From the NCBI RefSeq assembly GCF_014200725.1, contig NZ_JACHCL010000001.1, forward strand, positions 620,001 through 684,000: 64,000 nt of DNA. Direction: 5' to 3'. This DNA comes from Janthinobacterium silvisoli. GTDB taxonomy: Bacteria; Pseudomonadota; Gammaproteobacteria; Burkholderiales; Burkholderiaceae_D. Shown piece by piece: positions 15,670-24,517 of this stretch. Both the position numbers and the translations under genes were made by a program. Numbering within the stretch: the first letter of the stretch is position 1; the number at the start of each line of letters is the position of its first letter. The notes beneath the pieces were generated by a model that did no database searches, was not told where the DNA came from, and saw only the letters and a program-made list of their open reading frames with translations.

Positions 15670-17241
15670 TTAAGCGAGTTGAGTGCGGGTGACGGAAGGC
15701 GCGACGGCAGGCGCCGTTTCGGCCGGCCCCTTGCGGATCGCCTTCAGCATCAGCTTCATCTCGATAATCAGCAGCACGGTGTAGATCGCGGCAAAGCCGG
15801 CAATCGTGATCAGCAGGGTCGTGATGCCCAGGTTCGATACCGCCACGGCGGTCGGCAACACGCCCTCGATGACCCACGGCTGGCGCCCTACTTCAGCCAC
15901 GATCCAGCCCGCCTCGGCGGCGATCCACGGCAGCGGAATGGCGAATACGGCCACTTTCAACAGCCAGCGGTGGGCGTCCAGGGTGCGGCGCACGGACAGG
16001 ATAAAGAAGGTGGCGGTCAGCGCGATGAAGAACATGCCCAGGCCCACCATCACGCGGAAGGACCAGAACAGCGGCGCCACGGCAGGCACGGTGTCTTGCG
16101 CGGCCTTGCTGATCTGCTCGGGCGTGGCCAGTCTTGGATCATCGACATAGCGTTTCAGCAGCAGCGCATAACCGAGGGAATTGCCTTTCGATTCAAAGAT
16201 ATCCTTGGCCTCTTGTGGCACTGCGCCGCCTGGCGGCACGCTGCGGATGGTTTGCAGCGCGTCATAGGCCTTGATGCCGTCCTGTATCAGCAACTCGCCG
16301 CGTTCGACCAGTTCATTGATGCCGGGAATCTCGGTCGACAGCGAACGCGTGCCGATCAAGCCCATCACCATCGGGATGTGAATCGCGTAATGCGTTTCGC
16401 GCGCTTTCTGGTCGGGGAAACCAAAGGCCGTGAAGGCGGCAGGCGCCGGCTCCGTGTGCCACATGGCTTCAATCGCGGCCAGCTTCATCTTTTGATGTTC
16501 CGACGACAGATAGCCGCTTTCATCACCGAGCACCACCACCGACAGCGAGGCGGCCAGGCCGAACGAGGCCGCCACCGTCATCGAGCGCTTGGCCAGTTGC
16601 ACGTGGCGGCCCTTGAGCAGATACCAGGCCGACACGCCCAGTACGAAGATGGCGGCCACCGTATAGCCGGCCGAGACCGTATGCACGAATTTCGCCTGCG
16701 CCACCGGATTGGTCAGCACGGCGCCGAAATCGGTCACTTCCATGCGCATGGTTTGCGGGTTGAAGGCGGCGCCGACCGGATTTTGCATCCAGCCATTGGC
16801 GATCAGAATCCACAAGGCCGAGAAGTTCGAACCGATGGCCACCAGCCAGGTCGTGGCCAGATGGCCGCGCGCCGACAATTTATCCCAGCCAAAGAAGAAG
16901 ATGCCGACAAAGGTCGCTTCCAGGAAGAAGGCCATCAAGCCCTCGATGGCCAGCGGCGCGCCGAAAATATCGCCCACATAATGGCTGTAATAGCTCCAGT
17001 TCATGCCGAACTGGAATTCCATGACGATGCCGGTGGCAACGCCCATGGCAAAGTTAATGCCGAACAGGACGCCCCAGAACTTGGTCATGTCGCGCCAGAT
17101 GGTGCGCCCCGTCATCACATAGACTGTTTCCATGATGGCCAGCATCACGGACAGGCCGATGGTCAGCGGAACGAAGATAAAGTGGTACAGGGCGGTCAGC
17201 CCAAATTGCAGTCTTGATAATGCAACAATGTCGAGGTCCAT
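15670..17241 (-). CDS. cydA: Cytochrome d ubiquinol oxidase subunit I
   Basis: This 523-residue subunit binds hemes b558, b595 and d and oxidises quinol. It starts MDLDIVALSRLQFGLTALYH, with the early His ligand of heme b595, and contains GWIVAEVGRQPW, the signature near the quinol site. The length (E. coli 522) suggests the long-Q-loop type, in keeping with CydX. It is preceded by 110 bases that include three 14-base repeats and is followed by cydB and cydX. The oxidase supports respiration at low oxygen and under nitric oxide or cyanide stress. Confidence 0.97.
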   Translation of the reverse strand: MDLDIVALSRLQFGLTALYHFIFVPLTIGLSVMLAIMETVYVMTGRTIWRDMTKFWGVLFGINFAMGVATGIVMEFQFGMNWSYYSHYVGDIFGAPLAIEGLMAFFLEATFVGIFFFGWDKLSARGHLATTWLVAIGSNFSALWILIANGWMQNPVGAAFNPQTMRMEVTDFGAVLTNPVAQAKFVHTVSAGYTVAAIFVLGVSAWYLLKGRHVQLAKRSMTVAASFGLAASLSVVVLGDESGYLSSEHQKMKLAAIEAMWHTEPAPAAFTAFGFPDQKARETHYAIHIPMVMGLIGTRSLSTEIPGINELVERGELLIQDGIKAYDALQTIRSVPPGGAVPQEAKDIFESKGNSLGYALLLKRYVDDPRLATPEQISKAAQDTVPAVAPLFWSFRVMVGLGMFFIALTATFFILSVRRTLDAHRWLLKVAVFAIPLPWIAAEAGWIVAEVGRQPWVIEGVLPTAVAVSNLGITTLLITIAGFAAIYTVLLIIEMKLMLKAIRKGPAETAPAVAPSVTRTQLA

Positions 17242-17306
17242 TTGCTTTCCTTGGTGTTTCTATTTCTTAAGTGTAAACTTTTTATTAAGACAAGGCCGTA
17301 CGTTTG

Positions 17307-17348
17307 TTTCTTTAATGCACCATATTTACTGCACAATATTTAGTGCGC
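17307..17348. repeat. Three 14-bp tandem repeats before cydA
   Basis: Units TTTCTTTAATGCAC, CATATTTACTGCAC and AATATTTAGTGCGC lie head to tail between cydC and cydA. A spacing of 14 bases and the shared TTTA-N-TGC-R-C core suggest protein-binding sites for a regulator. Confidence 0.55.
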
Positions 17349-17351
17349 CAT

Positions 17352-19037
17352 TCAGTCAGCCCGCAAGCTCTGCAAAGCCGCTTCAAACCCCACCGTACCG
17401 CGCCGCACATCGCCATTGACGCGGCCATGGCGGATGCTGATCAGGCGATCCGCCAGCGCTGCTTCGCGCCGCAAGTGGGTTGCGATCAGCAAGGTACGCC
17501 CCTCGCAACGGGCGGCCAGGCGCACCAGCACGTCATGCGCGGTGGCCGCATTGAGCGCCTCGGTGGCTTCATCCAGCAGCCACAGCGGCGACTCGTGCAG
17601 GAACAACCGCGCCAGCGCCAGGCGGCGCGACTGCCCGCCCGACAAGCCCAGCCCGCCCTCGCCCAGGCGCGTGTCCAGGCCGCCCGTCATGGCCTGCACT
17701 TCCGCCTCCAGGCCCGCCGCCCGCAGCGCTTCCCACAGCCGACCGTCGTCGGCCTGCGGGTCTGCCAGGCGCAGGTTGTCGCGCACACTGTCCTGGAACA
17801 GCTCGGTACGCTGCGTGAACAGACAGGCGCGCGGCCCGCTGTAGTTGCCGGCCAGCGCAGCGATTTCACGCGCCGCCACCGCCAGCAAGGTCGATTTACC
17901 GGCGCCGCTGGGGCCAATCAAGGCCACCCGTTCGCCAGCGGCCACTGTCAGCGATACGCCGTGCACGATGGCCATATCACTGCCAGCGTGGGCGGCGCTC
18001 ACTTGCTCGAAGCGCACGTCCGCCGTCACCTCTGCATCAGGCGCAGTGGAACCAGCTGAGGCCACGCGCGGTCCCAGCCTGCGGACCGCCAGCAACATGC
18101 GCCCCGCTTCCAGCGCGCCACGGCGCAAACTAGCAAACGGTTCGACGGCGGTGAGCGCAATGAGCACACCCAGCGCCGCCACCGGCACCGTGATGGCCTG
18201 GCTATCTACCAGCGCAGCCACCGCCAGCAGCACGCCGGCCAGGGTAATCGCGCCGGCGATGCTGTAAGCCGCAGCGGCGCGCGTTTCCAGGCGGTTCAGT
18301 TCCAGGTCGGCCCGGGCCAGCGCACCATCGATGCCAGCCAATACATCGCATTGGGCGCCGATACGGCCCGCCATCACCAGGTCAGTCTGGCCTGCCACCA
18401 GGTCGATGGTGGCTGATCGCAGTTGCTCGGTGGCGCGCGAACGCACGATGGCGTGGCGCTGCGCACGGCGTATCAGCAGCGCGCTGATGCCACCGCCGCT
18501 GAGCAGCAGCCAGACGGCAAACACCACACCCATACTGATCTGCATGAAACCGAGGGCCACAGCGGCCAGCAGCGCCGCGCACAGGGCCGTAAAGGCAGGC
18601 ACGATCAGGCGCAGATACAGCGATTCCAGCGCATCAATATCGGCCGTCAAACGAAACAGCAATTTGGCCGGCTGGCGCAGCAAGCGCTTGCCCGCTTCCG
18701 GCAGCGACCAGCCACGGAACAGGTCCACGCGGATAGTGGCCAGCGCGGCGAAGGTGGCGTCATGCGTGACCAGCCGCTCCGCGTAGCGCGAGCCGGTGCG
18801 GCCTATCGCCAGCAAACGGATGCCGGCCGAAGGACCGAAGACGTCGAACATCAAGGCAGTGGAAGCATGCAGGCCGGCAATCGAGGTGGCCGTGATAAAC
18901 CAGCCCGACAAGCCCAGCAAGGCCATGCCGGCAATCACCGTCAGGGCTGCCAGCACGGCGCCGGCGACCAGCTTGCCCGGCTGGGCCAGCAGCAACTGGC
19001 GCAGCACGGGATTGAGTGGAAAGAACAAGGATTTCAT
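17352..19037 (-). CDS. cydC: Heterodimeric ABC exporter subunit CydC
   Basis: This 561-residue protein is half of CydDC, an inner-membrane ABC exporter moving glutathione/cysteine and needed for bd oxidase assembly. The first 300 residues form the membrane domain (GLSGWFITATSIAGL typical of CydC), followed by an ATPase with Walker A GPSGAGKST, signature LSGGQSRRLALAR and Walker B LWLLDEATEAL. It overlaps the end of cydD by four bases (ATGA), so the two are translationally coupled. Confidence 0.95.
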   Translation of the reverse strand: MKSLFFPLNPVLRQLLLAQPGKLVAGAVLAALTVIAGMALLGLSGWFITATSIAGLHASTALMFDVFGPSAGIRLLAIGRTGSRYAERLVTHDATFAALATIRVDLFRGWSLPEAGKRLLRQPAKLLFRLTADIDALESLYLRLIVPAFTALCAALLAAVALGFMQISMGVVFAVWLLLSGGGISALLIRRAQRHAIVRSRATEQLRSATIDLVAGQTDLVMAGRIGAQCDVLAGIDGALARADLELNRLETRAAAAYSIAGAITLAGVLLAVAALVDSQAITVPVAALGVLIALTAVEPFASLRRGALEAGRMLLAVRRLGPRVASAGSTAPDAEVTADVRFEQVSAAHAGSDMAIVHGVSLTVAAGERVALIGPSGAGKSTLLAVAAREIAALAGNYSGPRACLFTQRTELFQDSVRDNLRLADPQADDGRLWEALRAAGLEAEVQAMTGGLDTRLGEGGLGLSGGQSRRLALARLFLHESPLWLLDEATEALNAATAHDVLVRLAARCEGRTLLIATHLRREAALADRLISIRHGRVNGDVRRGTVGFEAALQSLRAD

Positions 19038-20722
19038 GCGCGCCGTGCCTCCATCATTGCCAGCTCTGGGCCGATGACGATGCTGCGCTGCAAGCGGCTG
19101 GCCAGCACGGGATCATGCGTGGCAACGAGCATGGTCTTGCCCTTGGCCAGGGCCAGCAAGGCGTCGGTGACGCGGCTAGCCGTTTCACTGTCGAGGTGGG
19201 CGGTCGGCTCATCGACCAACAGCAAGTCGGCACCGGCAGCATTGACGGCGATCACTACGCGTGCCAGGGCCAGCCGTACCGCTTCGCCACCGGACAAACC
19301 GTGGCCGCCATCGCTGAGCATCACACTGGGCCGCGCCTGGGCCACGGCAGACAAGTCGGCCAGATGCAGTGCGGCATTAACATTCGCCACGTCAGCATCG
19401 GTGCGGCCCAGGGTCACGTTCTGGCTGACGGAAGCGGCAAATACGTGCGGCCGCTGGCCCATCCAGGCCATGCGCTGGCGCAAGGCGGCCACGCTGGCAT
19501 CGCTCATCAGCACGCCGCCAATACGGATTTCGCCTCCATCGGCTGGCAACAGACCTGCCAGCAAGGACAGCAAGGTCGTCTTGCCAGCGCCGCTGACGCC
19601 CAGCAAGGCCACGTGTTCGCCGCCACGCACATGGAGGTCGAGTTGGGAAAACAGCGGCGCTTCGCCAGGCTGGGTAAAGTGCAGCTGGCGAATCTCGATG
19701 GAGGGTGGTGCTGAAGAAACAGCCGGCGCAACAGAACGGGTTGCGCCACCAGGCAAGGCCATGCCTTCGGCGGCCAGCTCATGCATGCCGGCCAGGGCCG
19801 CTTCGCCGGCCGCCTTGTCATGCCAGACGGCAGCCAGTTCACGCAGCGGCTCGAAAAAGGCGGGCGCCAGCAGTAGGATGAACATGCCCTCCCCCAGAGT
19901 CAAGACATGGCCCCAGCTGCCGAAGTGGAAGGTGCCCAGCAGTGAAAAGCCGATATAGGCGGCCACCATGGCCACACCTAATGCGGAAAACAGTTCCAGC
20001 ACGGCGGATGACAGAAAGGCGATGCGCAGCACAACCATCGTGCGCCGGCGCAAGGATTGCGCGGTCTCATCGAGGCGGCTGGCCGTAGCGTCGACTGCAT
20101 CAAGGGCGCGCAAGGTGGACAGGCCACGCAGGCGGTCCAGCAAGAAAGCATTCATGCCGCCCATTTCCACCATCTGCGCGCGGCTGGCTGCCTGTGCGCC
20201 CATGCCGACCAGGGCCATAAAAATCGGGATCAGCGGTGCGGCGATCAGCAGGATCAACGCGGCCACCCAGGAGAGTGGCAGAACTACCGCCAATATCACT
20301 AGCGGCACCAGCATCACTTTCCAGCGCGTGGGTTTGTAGCGCACCAGGTAGGGCACGATGGCTTCGGCCTGTTCAGCCATCACGCTGGCCGCCTGGCCTG
20401 ATTGCGCACGCTGGCGGTCCATCGGCGAACGGTGTGCCAAAGAATGCGCTACTTGCGCACGCAATGTGGATAAATGGCCACGGGCGGCCGCATACATCAC
20501 GCGCGCGCCCCACGCTTCTGCCCAGGCGCGCAGCAGGCCCAGCAGCAATACGCCAGCGACCGGCGCCAGCGCGGCTTGCCAGGCAGAGCCCTTCAACATG
20601 CTATCGATAGCCCAGGCCAGCAAGGCCGCCTGCGGCAACCACAGCAAGGCGGCGCCGCCCTGCACCAGACTGGCAAAACGGGGAAGATCAAACTGCGGCA
20701 AAGAAAGTGGCGTGTTAGACAT
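19034..20722 (-). CDS. cydD: Heterodimeric ABC exporter subunit CydD
   Basis: The 562-residue partner of CydC has an N-terminal membrane domain with about six helices and a C-terminal ATPase: Walker A GVSGAGKTT, signature LSGGEAVRLALARV and Walker B LLLVDEPTAHLD. It is the first gene of the cluster cydD-cydC-cydA-cydB-cydX, all on the minus strand. An AT-rich promoter lies upstream and a GbsR/MarR-type regulator is divergent. Confidence 0.95.
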   Translation of the reverse strand: MSNTPLSLPQFDLPRFASLVQGGAALLWLPQAALLAWAIDSMLKGSAWQAALAPVAGVLLLGLLRAWAEAWGARVMYAAARGHLSTLRAQVAHSLAHRSPMDRQRAQSGQAASVMAEQAEAIVPYLVRYKPTRWKVMLVPLVILAVVLPLSWVAALILLIAAPLIPIFMALVGMGAQAASRAQMVEMGGMNAFLLDRLRGLSTLRALDAVDATASRLDETAQSLRRRTMVVLRIAFLSSAVLELFSALGVAMVAAYIGFSLLGTFHFGSWGHVLTLGEGMFILLLAPAFFEPLRELAAVWHDKAAGEAALAGMHELAAEGMALPGGATRSVAPAVSSAPPSIEIRQLHFTQPGEAPLFSQLDLHVRGGEHVALLGVSGAGKTTLLSLLAGLLPADGGEIRIGGVLMSDASVAALRQRMAWMGQRPHVFAASVSQNVTLGRTDADVANVNAALHLADLSAVAQARPSVMLSDGGHGLSGGEAVRLALARVVIAVNAAGADLLLVDEPTAHLDSETASRVTDALLALAKGKTMLVATHDPVLASRLQRSIVIGPELAMMEARRA

Positions 20723-20770
20723 TAGATACTTATTGAGTTTTCAGAAATCTCTGTAAATTCGATATTTTGT

Positions 20771-20799
20771 ATAATACTGCGAAACGTGCCATATATCAA
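20771..20799 (-). promoter_or_regulatory. Promoter of cydD
   Basis: On the minus strand TTGATA (20799-20794) and TATTAT (20776-20771) are 17 bases apart. A + strand TATAAT (20770-20775), possibly for the divergent regulator gene, overlaps the same bases, so the two promoters would interfere or be co-regulated. Confidence 0.5.
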
Positions 20800-20839
20800 T
20801 TGACCCAGCCTCCACTGCGTGCAAAAATTTCAGTTAATT

Positions 20840-21424
20840 ATGAAAACTCACCATATCAACATGACTCCGCTGATCCTGACCTTCGTCAGCCACTTCGGCG
20901 AGATGGGCAGCCGCTGGGGCTTTAACCGAACGGTTGGGCAAGTGTACGCTTTATTGTTTGTTTCTGAGCAACCTTTGCATGCAGACGAAATCGCCGAACA
21001 CCTGAGTTTTTCGCGCTCGAACGTGAGCATCGGCCTGAAGGAATTGCAGGGCTGGGGCTTGATACGGTTGACGCGCATCCCGGGTGACCGGCGCGAGTAT
21101 TTTTCGTCGCTGGGGGATGTGTGGCAAATCTTCCGCGTGGTGGCTGCCGAACGCCGACGCCGCGAAGTGGCGCCCACCCTCACGGTGCTGCGCGAATCGC
21201 TGATGACGCCGGCCACCGAACCCGTAGACCAGTATGCGCAGGAGCGCATGCGCGAAATGTATGAATTGGTCGACTTGGCCAATACCTGGTTCGACGACTT
21301 GCAGCGCTTGTCGCCTGAATCGATGGCGCAGTTGATGAAGATGGGCGCCAAGGTGCACAAGCTGCTCAACGCCAAGGATCGCCTGTTTGGCAGCAACAAG
21401 AATACGGAAAACAAGGAAGACTAG
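20840..21424 (+). CDS. GbsR/MarR-family transcription regulator
   Basis: This product of about 194 residues has a winged-helix domain (EQPLHADEIAEHLSFSRSN, then GLKELQGWGLIRLTRIPGDR, residues about 36-90) and a helical C-terminal half like GbsR-type regulators. Starts at 20819 (GTG), 20840 and 20861 are possible; 20840 is preferred weakly because no clear ribosome site exists. It diverges from the cyd cluster with overlapping promoter elements, so control of cyd genes and of itself is the simplest hypothesis; the three repeats at 17307-17348 could be its sites. Confidence 0.8.
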   Translation: MKTHHINMTPLILTFVSHFGEMGSRWGFNRTVGQVYALLFVSEQPLHADEIAEHLSFSRSNVSIGLKELQGWGLIRLTRIPGDRREYFSSLGDVWQIFRVVAAERRRREVAPTLTVLRESLMTPATEPVDQYAQERMREMYELVDLANTWFDDLQRLSPESMAQLMKMGAKVHKLLNAKDRLFGSNKNTENKED

Positions 21425-21544
21425 GCGCTGGAGCGCAGGCGTTTTTATACCTTCGCTACACGCCAGGGCCAGCTATTTACACGGTTTTTAGGTCTCTCTC
21501 GCTATGCTGGACAGCATCAGCACTGTCCACGCGAGGAGGCTTTC

Positions 21545-21727
21545 ATGCACTATCAGCACTTGTCCCAATCACGCGCACACCGCGCAGCACGCCATCACTT
21601 GCCTACGCGCGAACGGCTGCGCCTGGCGCATGTGTTTACGCGCAAGACGTGCACGCTGGTCGCTGCGCTGCTATGCGCGGTGCCGCTGCTCTATCTGTTG
21701 AAAGTGGTGCTGTACGCACAGCCATAG
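21545..21727 (+). CDS. Small membrane protein, unknown
   Basis: A 60-residue protein with a very basic His/Arg-rich first half and a C-terminal hydrophobic helix (TLVAALLCAVPLLYLLKVVL). A strong GAGGAGG ribosome site precedes the ATG by 8 bases, which supports it as real. Family unknown. Confidence 0.55.
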   Translation: MHYQHLSQSRAHRAARHHLPTRERLRLAHVFTRKTCTLVAALLCAVPLLYLLKVVLYAQP

Positions 21728-21797
21728 ACAAGGAAAAAAACGGGAAAGAGAGAACGCCTGAAGGTGGCGCCTGGGTCCGGCATATGGAAGCATATAC

Positions 21798-21872
21798 TGG
21801 CCCGCCCAGAGGGAATCGAACCCCCATTCACGGTTTAGAAGACCGTTGTCCTATCCGTTGAACGATGGGCGG
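21798..21872 (-). tRNA. tRNA-Arg (TCT)
   Basis: A 75-base cloverleaf on the minus strand: acceptor CCGCCCA with TGGGCGG, anticodon loop CTTCTAA with TCT at 21837-21839, T-arm GGGGGTTCGATTCCCTC, discriminator G and encoded CCA. Confidence 0.95.
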
Positions 21873-21941
21873 AAAGGTGCAATATTTTAACTGATGCTTG
21901 ATGGCAATGGAATGCTCATCGGCACTCACTGCTACACAATG

Positions 21942-21970
21942 AAAAACGGGCTGTCATTTCTGACAGCCCG
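21942..21970 (-). terminator. Intrinsic terminator after tRNA-Pro
   Basis: CGGGCTGTCA and TGACAGCCCG form a perfect 10-base stem with a 4-base loop and, on the minus strand, a run of T at 21942-21946. It separates tRNA-Pro from tRNA-Arg. Confidence 0.85.
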
Positions 21971-21979
21971 CTTATATTT

Positions 21980-22056
21980 TGGTCGGAGTACAAGGATTCG
22001 AACCTTGGACCCCCTGGTCCCAAACCAGGTGCGCTACCGGGCTGCGCCACACTCCG
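21980..22056 (-). tRNA. tRNA-Pro (TGG)
   Basis: A 77-base cloverleaf: acceptor CGGAGTG with TACTCCG, anticodon stem CCTGG/CCAGG with loop TTTGGGA and anticodon TGG, T-arm CAAGGTTCGAATCCTTG, and ACCA end. Confidence 0.96.
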
Positions 22057-22064
22057 AAGACAAG

Positions 22065-22093
22065 ATAATAGCGCTTCCCCACAATTTCGTCAA
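22065..22093 (-). promoter_or_regulatory. Promoter of tRNA-Pro
   Basis: TTGACG (22093-22088) and TATTAT (22070-22065) on the minus strand are 17 bases apart, with initiation just before the tRNA. Confidence 0.65.
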
Positions 22094-22148
22094 TTGCCAT
22101 AGACAAAATAAGGGGAAATAAAATCGATTCCTGCCTTAAATCCCGGCT

Positions 22149-23486
22149 TTAAACAGGGACGTGCGCTGCAATTCTACGCGCCATGCTTTCGGCCTTGTCC
22201 TTGTCCTTCGCTTCCACCATCACGCGGATCAGCGGCTCGGTGCCGGAAGCGCGGATCAGCACGCGCCCCGTATCGCCCAGCTCTTCTTCCACCGTGGCTT
22301 TTTCCGCCACCATCGCAGCGTTTTGCTGCCAGTCGAAACCGGGCGCCACGCGCAGGTTGATCAGGGTTTGCGGGAACAGCACCAGGTCGCTCAGGCAGTC
22401 CTGCAAGCTTTGGCCGCTACGCTTGAGAGCGGACAGCACTTGCAGCGACGACACGATGCCATCGCCAGTCGTATGCTTGTCCAGGCACAGCAAGTGGCCC
22501 GAACCTTCACCACCCAGCAGCCAGCCGCGCTCTTTCATGATTTCCAGCACGTAGCGGTCGCCCACCTTGGCGCGCGCGAAACCGATGCCTTTTTCCTTGA
22601 GCAGCACTTCCAGCGCCATATTCGTCATCAGGGTGCCGACTGCCCCCTCCACAGGGCCACTGGCCAATCTATCCTTGACCATCACATACAGCAACTCGTC
22701 GCCGTTATACAAGCGGCCCGTGGCGTCGCACATGATCAGGCGGTCCGCATCGCCATCGAGCGCGATACCCAGGTCGGCGCCATGCTCAACCACGGCTGCC
22801 GCCATGGCCTTGGGCGCCGTGGCGCCAAAGCCCGCATTGATATTCAAGCCATCAGGCTTGTTGCCGATGGCGATCACTTCCGCACCCAGCTCATGGAAGA
22901 CGTGCGGCGCGATGTGGTAGGCGGCGCCATGCGCGCAATCGACGACGATCTTCAAGCCATGCAAGTCCAGTTCGGTAGGGAAAGTGCTCTTGCAAAATTC
23001 GATGTAACGGCCTTGCGCGTCATCCAGGCGCTTGGCGCGGCCCAGCTTGTCGGAGGCCACACACGCCATGGGCTCGTCGAGCGCCAGTTCGATTTCCTGC
23101 TCCACGCTGTCAGGCAGCTTGGTGCCCTGGCCCGAGAAAAACTTGATGCCATTGTCGTGGAAAGGATTGTGCGACGCGGAAATCACCACGCCAGCCGTCA
23201 GGCGCAGCGCGCGTGTCAGGTAGGCGATCGCGGGTGTCGGCATGGGGCCAGCGAGCATCACATCGACGCCAGCGGCCGAAAAGCCCGCTTCCAGCGCCGC
23301 TTCCAGCATATAGCCAGAAATGCGCGTGTCCTTGCCGATCAGCACGGTCGGATGCACCTTGCCACCATGCGACTTGGCCAGCACCTTGCCGGCCGCATAG
23401 CCGAGGCGCATGACAAAGTCGGGAGTGATAGGGGCGTCGCCCACCAGACCACGGATGCCATCGGTACCAAAATATTTACGGCTCAT
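22149..23486 (-). CDS. glmM: Phosphoglucosamine mutase
   Basis: This 445-residue cytoplasmic enzyme converts glucosamine-6-phosphate to glucosamine-1-phosphate for peptidoglycan and lipopolysaccharide. It begins [17 protein letters not shown]; the catalytic serine lies in [17 protein letters not shown], the metal site is in [12 protein letters not shown], and the phosphate-binding [12 protein letters not shown] closes the protein. The start at 23486 follows GAGAGT; a longer frame to 23555 is rejected because family proteins start here. It is downstream of folP, the classical folP-glmM order. Confidence 0.97.
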   Translation of the reverse strand: MSRKYFGTDGIRGLVGDAPITPDFVMRLGYAAGKVLAKSHGGKVHPTVLIGKDTRISGYMLEAALEAGFSAAGVDVMLAGPMPTPAIAYLTRALRLTAGVVISASHNPFHDNGIKFFSGQGTKLPDSVEQEIELALDEPMACVASDKLGRAKRLDDAQGRYIEFCKSTFPTELDLHGLKIVVDCAHGAAYHIAPHVFHELGAEVIAIGNKPDGLNINAGFGATAPKAMAAAVVEHGADLGIALDGDADRLIMCDATGRLYNGDELLYVMVKDRLASGPVEGAVGTLMTNMALEVLLKEKGIGFARAKVGDRYVLEIMKERGWLLGGEGSGHLLCLDKHTTGDGIVSSLQVLSALKRSGQSLQDCLSDLVLFPQTLINLRVAPGFDWQQNAAMVAEKATVEEELGDTGRVLIRASGTEPLIRVMVEAKDKDKAESMARRIAAHVPV

Positions 23487-23527
23487 AGATACTCTCTTCT
23501 TTTTATAGGTAATAGTGACTTCAAAAC

Positions 23528-24382
23528 TCAAACTTGCGCGTGCGCCATGCGCCACACCTTCAATGCATCGACCGTCTCCGCAACATCATGTACGCGTACA
23601 ATTTCCGCACCTTGCGCTACAGCAAACAGCGCTCCGGCCAGGCTGCCCGCCAGGCGCTGCTCGACAGGACGGCCCGTCACGGCGCCTATCATGGACTTGC
23701 GCGACAACCCCGCCAGCACTGGCAGGCCCAATTCGCTACGCAAGTGACGCGTAGCGCCCAGCAAGGCGTAATTCTGTTCCACCGTCTTGCCAAAACCAAA
23801 GCCAGGATCGACGCACAGGCGCTCACGATCGACGCCGGCCGCCGTCATCACTTCCACGCGCTCGCGCAGGAAATCCGTGACGTCGCGCACCACATCGTCG
23901 TATGCGGGCTGGTCCTGCATGGTGGCGGGCACGCTTTGCATATGCATGATACACAGCGCGCAGTCACTGTCGCGCACGGCAGCTATGGCGCCCGGCGCAC
24001 GGAAACCGTTGATGTCATTGATCATGTCGGCGCCGGCCAGGATGGCTTCGCGCATGACTTGCGGCTTGTAGGTATCGACGGACAAGGGTTTGCCGCAATC
24101 GCGCAAGGCGTACAGCACCGGCATTACCCTTTGCAGCTCATCGTGCAGCGGCAACGGCGGTGCGCCAGGGCGGCTCGATTCGCCTCCGATATCAATGATA
24201 TCGACGCCGTCGGCAATCATCTGCTCGGCGCGCGACAGTGCAAACTCCAGGCTGTGAAACTGGCCCGCATCGGAAAACGAGTCTGGTGTGATATTCAGGA
24301 TGCCCATCACCAGCGCCTGCGCGCCCTGCCCTTGCAGCTGGAAGCCGAAACGGCCAACTTGAAAATAGTGTCGCATGTGCAT
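23528..24382 (-). CDS. folP: Dihydropteroate synthase
   Basis: This 284-residue enzyme joins p-aminobenzoate and the pterin diphosphate in folate synthesis and is the sulfonamide target. Conserved motifs are present: [44 protein letters not shown] and GLSRKSMIG, and [15 protein letters not shown] near the end. The first Met or the third residue Met (24376) may be the start. It lies 41 bases before glmM in the same direction; a terminator separates it from ftsH. Confidence 0.96.
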   Translation of the reverse strand: MHMRHYFQVGRFGFQLQGQGAQALVMGILNITPDSFSDAGQFHSLEFALSRAEQMIADGVDIIDIGGESSRPGAPPLPLHDELQRVMPVLYALRDCGKPLSVDTYKPQVMREAILAGADMINDINGFRAPGAIAAVRDSDCALCIMHMQSVPATMQDQPAYDDVVRDVTDFLRERVEVMTAAGVDRERLCVDPGFGFGKTVEQNYALLGATRHLRSELGLPVLAGLSRKSMIGAVTGRPVEQRLAGSLAGALFAVAQGAEIVRVHDVAETVDALKVWRMAHAQV

Positions 24383-24456
24383 CTAATAGTTCAATGAAAA
24401 AACAGGCATAGTCGTCTATACGATCGCTTGCCCGAGTGCAGATTGTAGCGCTAAAG

Positions 24457-24486
24457 AAAAAGGGTAAGGATCACTCCTTACCCTTT
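24457..24486 (-). terminator. Intrinsic terminator after ftsH
   Basis: AAGGGTAAGGA and TCCTTACCCTT form a strong hairpin with a TCAC loop, with a T-run on the minus strand, 30 bases after ftsH. Confidence 0.85.
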
Positions 24487-24517
24487 GTTACTTTAACTAC
24501 AAACTACCAGACTGTCA

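Noticed and set aside
15679..17217. Long open frame antisense to cydA
   Set aside because: Shadow frame of cydA with no ribosome site and no family resemblance.
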